A stretch of DNA of 18,173 bases, from the NCBI GenBank assembly GCA_001969505.1, contig LSSK01001738.1, forward strand, positions 1 through 18,173. The letters run 5' to 3'. Of the stretch, positions 17,159 through 18,173 are shown piece by piece. The position numbers were made by a program, and so were the translations under genes. The notes under the pieces were generated by a model. The model ran no database searches, was not told the origin of the DNA, and saw only the letters and a program-made list of their open reading frames with translations. How positions within the stretch are numbered: position 1 is the first letter of the stretch; each line of letters starts with the position of its first letter. Source of the stretch: Zancudomyces culisetae (lineage: Eukaryota; Kickxellomycota; Harpellomycetes; Harpellales; Legeriomycetaceae).

Positions 17159-18070
17159 TCATCTCTGACTTAAGAACGTAATGATATCAACAGGTGATTC
17201 GGCTATAACACTGGCATAGGGTGCGGCCGCATCGTTATACTCACATTTTATTAGTATTGATGTTGCACCAGCATATTTTCCACATTGCATATCATCCATG
17301 CTGTCTCCAATCATCAGCAGCTCGGAAGAGTTCACATTCTATAATGCGTAAAATTAAACAAAACATGTAGAGATACTCACCCCTTCAACCACAAACCAAA
17401 TAAAACAACATTCAGAAAAAGCAAAAGTGTGTTACCCATAAACCCGCTATGTGGTGTAATAGTGTTGGATCTGGCTTCAAAATGCCAAAGTCGCGAGTAA
17501 TAATATGATCAAATGCATGTTTTTTGCCATTTGATTCAGCTGGAATAACAGTATTGAGCATATGATTCACAGAGTCAATATTGTTGTTTGTAATTATTGC
17601 CTTGGGGATGCCCTTATTATCTAAGAGCTTTATTTTTAAGCATTTTGTTAGAAGTTCGTTGTGTGTGTTAATGTAAATAAATGTTAAACGTGTTATGTCC
17701 GAATCGTATAAAAATGTTGATACCAAGACAAAAGCTCACTTAAAAAACAGCTTACATCAAGCAAATCCAGAATTCCTATTACGTGAGTTAATAGTAAAAT
17801 CAATACCCAGATAAGAGTTTAAAATGTGATCAAGAAACCATAGAAAAAGTAAGGTAAAAACAATCAGGAAATGACGAATATTTGCTTTCTAGTTATTTGG
17901 TGTAGCTTGTTACCTGGACGCATTTGCATATTCAACATAGCTTCGTTTTCTATCTCTAAGATAACTTTGAATGCATTGACCTTTTCTTCCGGTGAAAGTG
18001 TTTCTACGCTTTCTAAAACGGGAATGTCTAGCGGAAGGCCTAAAGTTTCTTTTATCTTTTGGAGATATTT
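17159..18070 (-). CDS. HAD-superfamily phosphatase (subfamily I), 5' part missing
   Basis: Haloacid dehalogenase-fold hydrolase, probably a small-metabolite phosphatase of the phosphoglycolate or pseudouridine-5'-phosphatase type; the substrate cannot be told. Exons in coding order are 18070-17914, 17775-17756 (only 20 nt), 17627-17436 and 17338-17159. All are GT-AG and in frame, giving 182 residues. The helical cap begins KYLQKIKETLGLP and is followed by MRPGILDLLD, split across the microexon. Motif II is GIPKAIITNN with the conserved Thr, motif III is the Lys of GILKPDP, and motif IV is MIGDSMDDMQCGKYAGA with the acidic metal ligands. Motif I (DxDGT), with the catalytic aspartate, must be on an exon beyond the right edge. 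Introns are 138, 128 and 97 nt. CTAAC lies upstream of the AAAG acceptor at 17628. With the microexon, PG-to-GIP spacing is 11 residues, equal to that of the human enzyme as I recall it. Confidence 0.87.
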
Positions 18071-18106
18071 CTATTGTTTACGAGGTTCAGACAACCAAAT
18101 AGCTGT

Positions 18107-18108
18107 TA

Positions 18109-18169
<61 letters not shown>

Positions 18170-18173
18170 GTGT
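18107..18173. repeat. TATGTG hexamer microsatellite at the window edge
   Basis: Eleven perfect copies of TATGTG plus one base reach the end of the window. The array lies 37 nt upstream of the first visible exon of the HAD gene, on the intron side of its 3' splice site, so it is probably in that gene's intron. It is not a telomere-type G-rich repeat. Confidence 0.93.

Noticed and set aside
18107-18173. Terminal repeat as a possible telomere
   Set aside because: TATGTG is not a known telomere type, and the array lies within a gene that must continue past the edge.
1-18173. tRNA, 5S or U6 genes
   Set aside because: I looked for B-box (GGTTCGANTCC), A-box and U6 core sequences on both strands by eye and saw none. 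A tRNAscan-SE or Infernal run would settle this.

Overview
The window is nuclear DNA of a eukaryote, most likely a fungus. It holds core eukaryotic genes (GET3, a Pol III subunit, COG1, TIM9, UAP1) in AT-rich sequence. Several genes are interrupted by short GT-AG introns of about 77-200 nt, some with CTAAC-like branch sites. The DAHP synthase is the class II type without a plastid transit peptide, which suits filamentous or early-diverging fungi better than plants. The lineage cannot be fixed without searches.

Layout, left to right. 1-1134: non-coding upstream region. 1135-2559 (+): class II DAHP synthase, the first step of the shikimate pathway. 2732-3901 (-): GET3 ATPase for tail-anchored proteins, 3 exons, convergent with the previous gene. 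3902-4777: spacer with a 23-bp tandem repeat. 4778-6019 (-): RPC7/Rpc31-like RNA polymerase III subunit, rebuilt here from 6 exons. 6020-6489: head-to-head promoter region. 6490-9696 (+): COG1-like Golgi tethering subunit of 1068 residues, intronless. 9693-9842 (-): a 49-codon ORF whose stop overlaps the COG1 stop on the other strand. 10181-11236 (+): mitochondrial ribosomal protein bS18m in 4 exons. 12030-12302 (-): TIM9. 12981-14426 (-): UDP-N-acetylglucosamine pyrophosphorylase. 14427-17158: 2.7 kb with no gene I can support. 17159-18070 and beyond (-): 3' part of a HAD-family phosphatase gene with a 20-nt microexon; its first exon or exons lie past the window. The window ends inside a TATGTG hexamer microsatellite.

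The genes do not form a pathway or cluster. They are ordinary housekeeping functions: aromatic amino acid synthesis, protein targeting to ER and mitochondria, Pol III transcription, Golgi traffic, mitochondrial translation, and chitin/N-glycan/GPI precursor synthesis. I found no mobile element, CRISPR array or defence system, and no clear new system. The points most worth a second look are the small antisense-overlapping ORF, the microexon, unusual residues and an insertion in the DAHP synthase, the composition switch within COG1, and the long unassigned block at 14427-17158.
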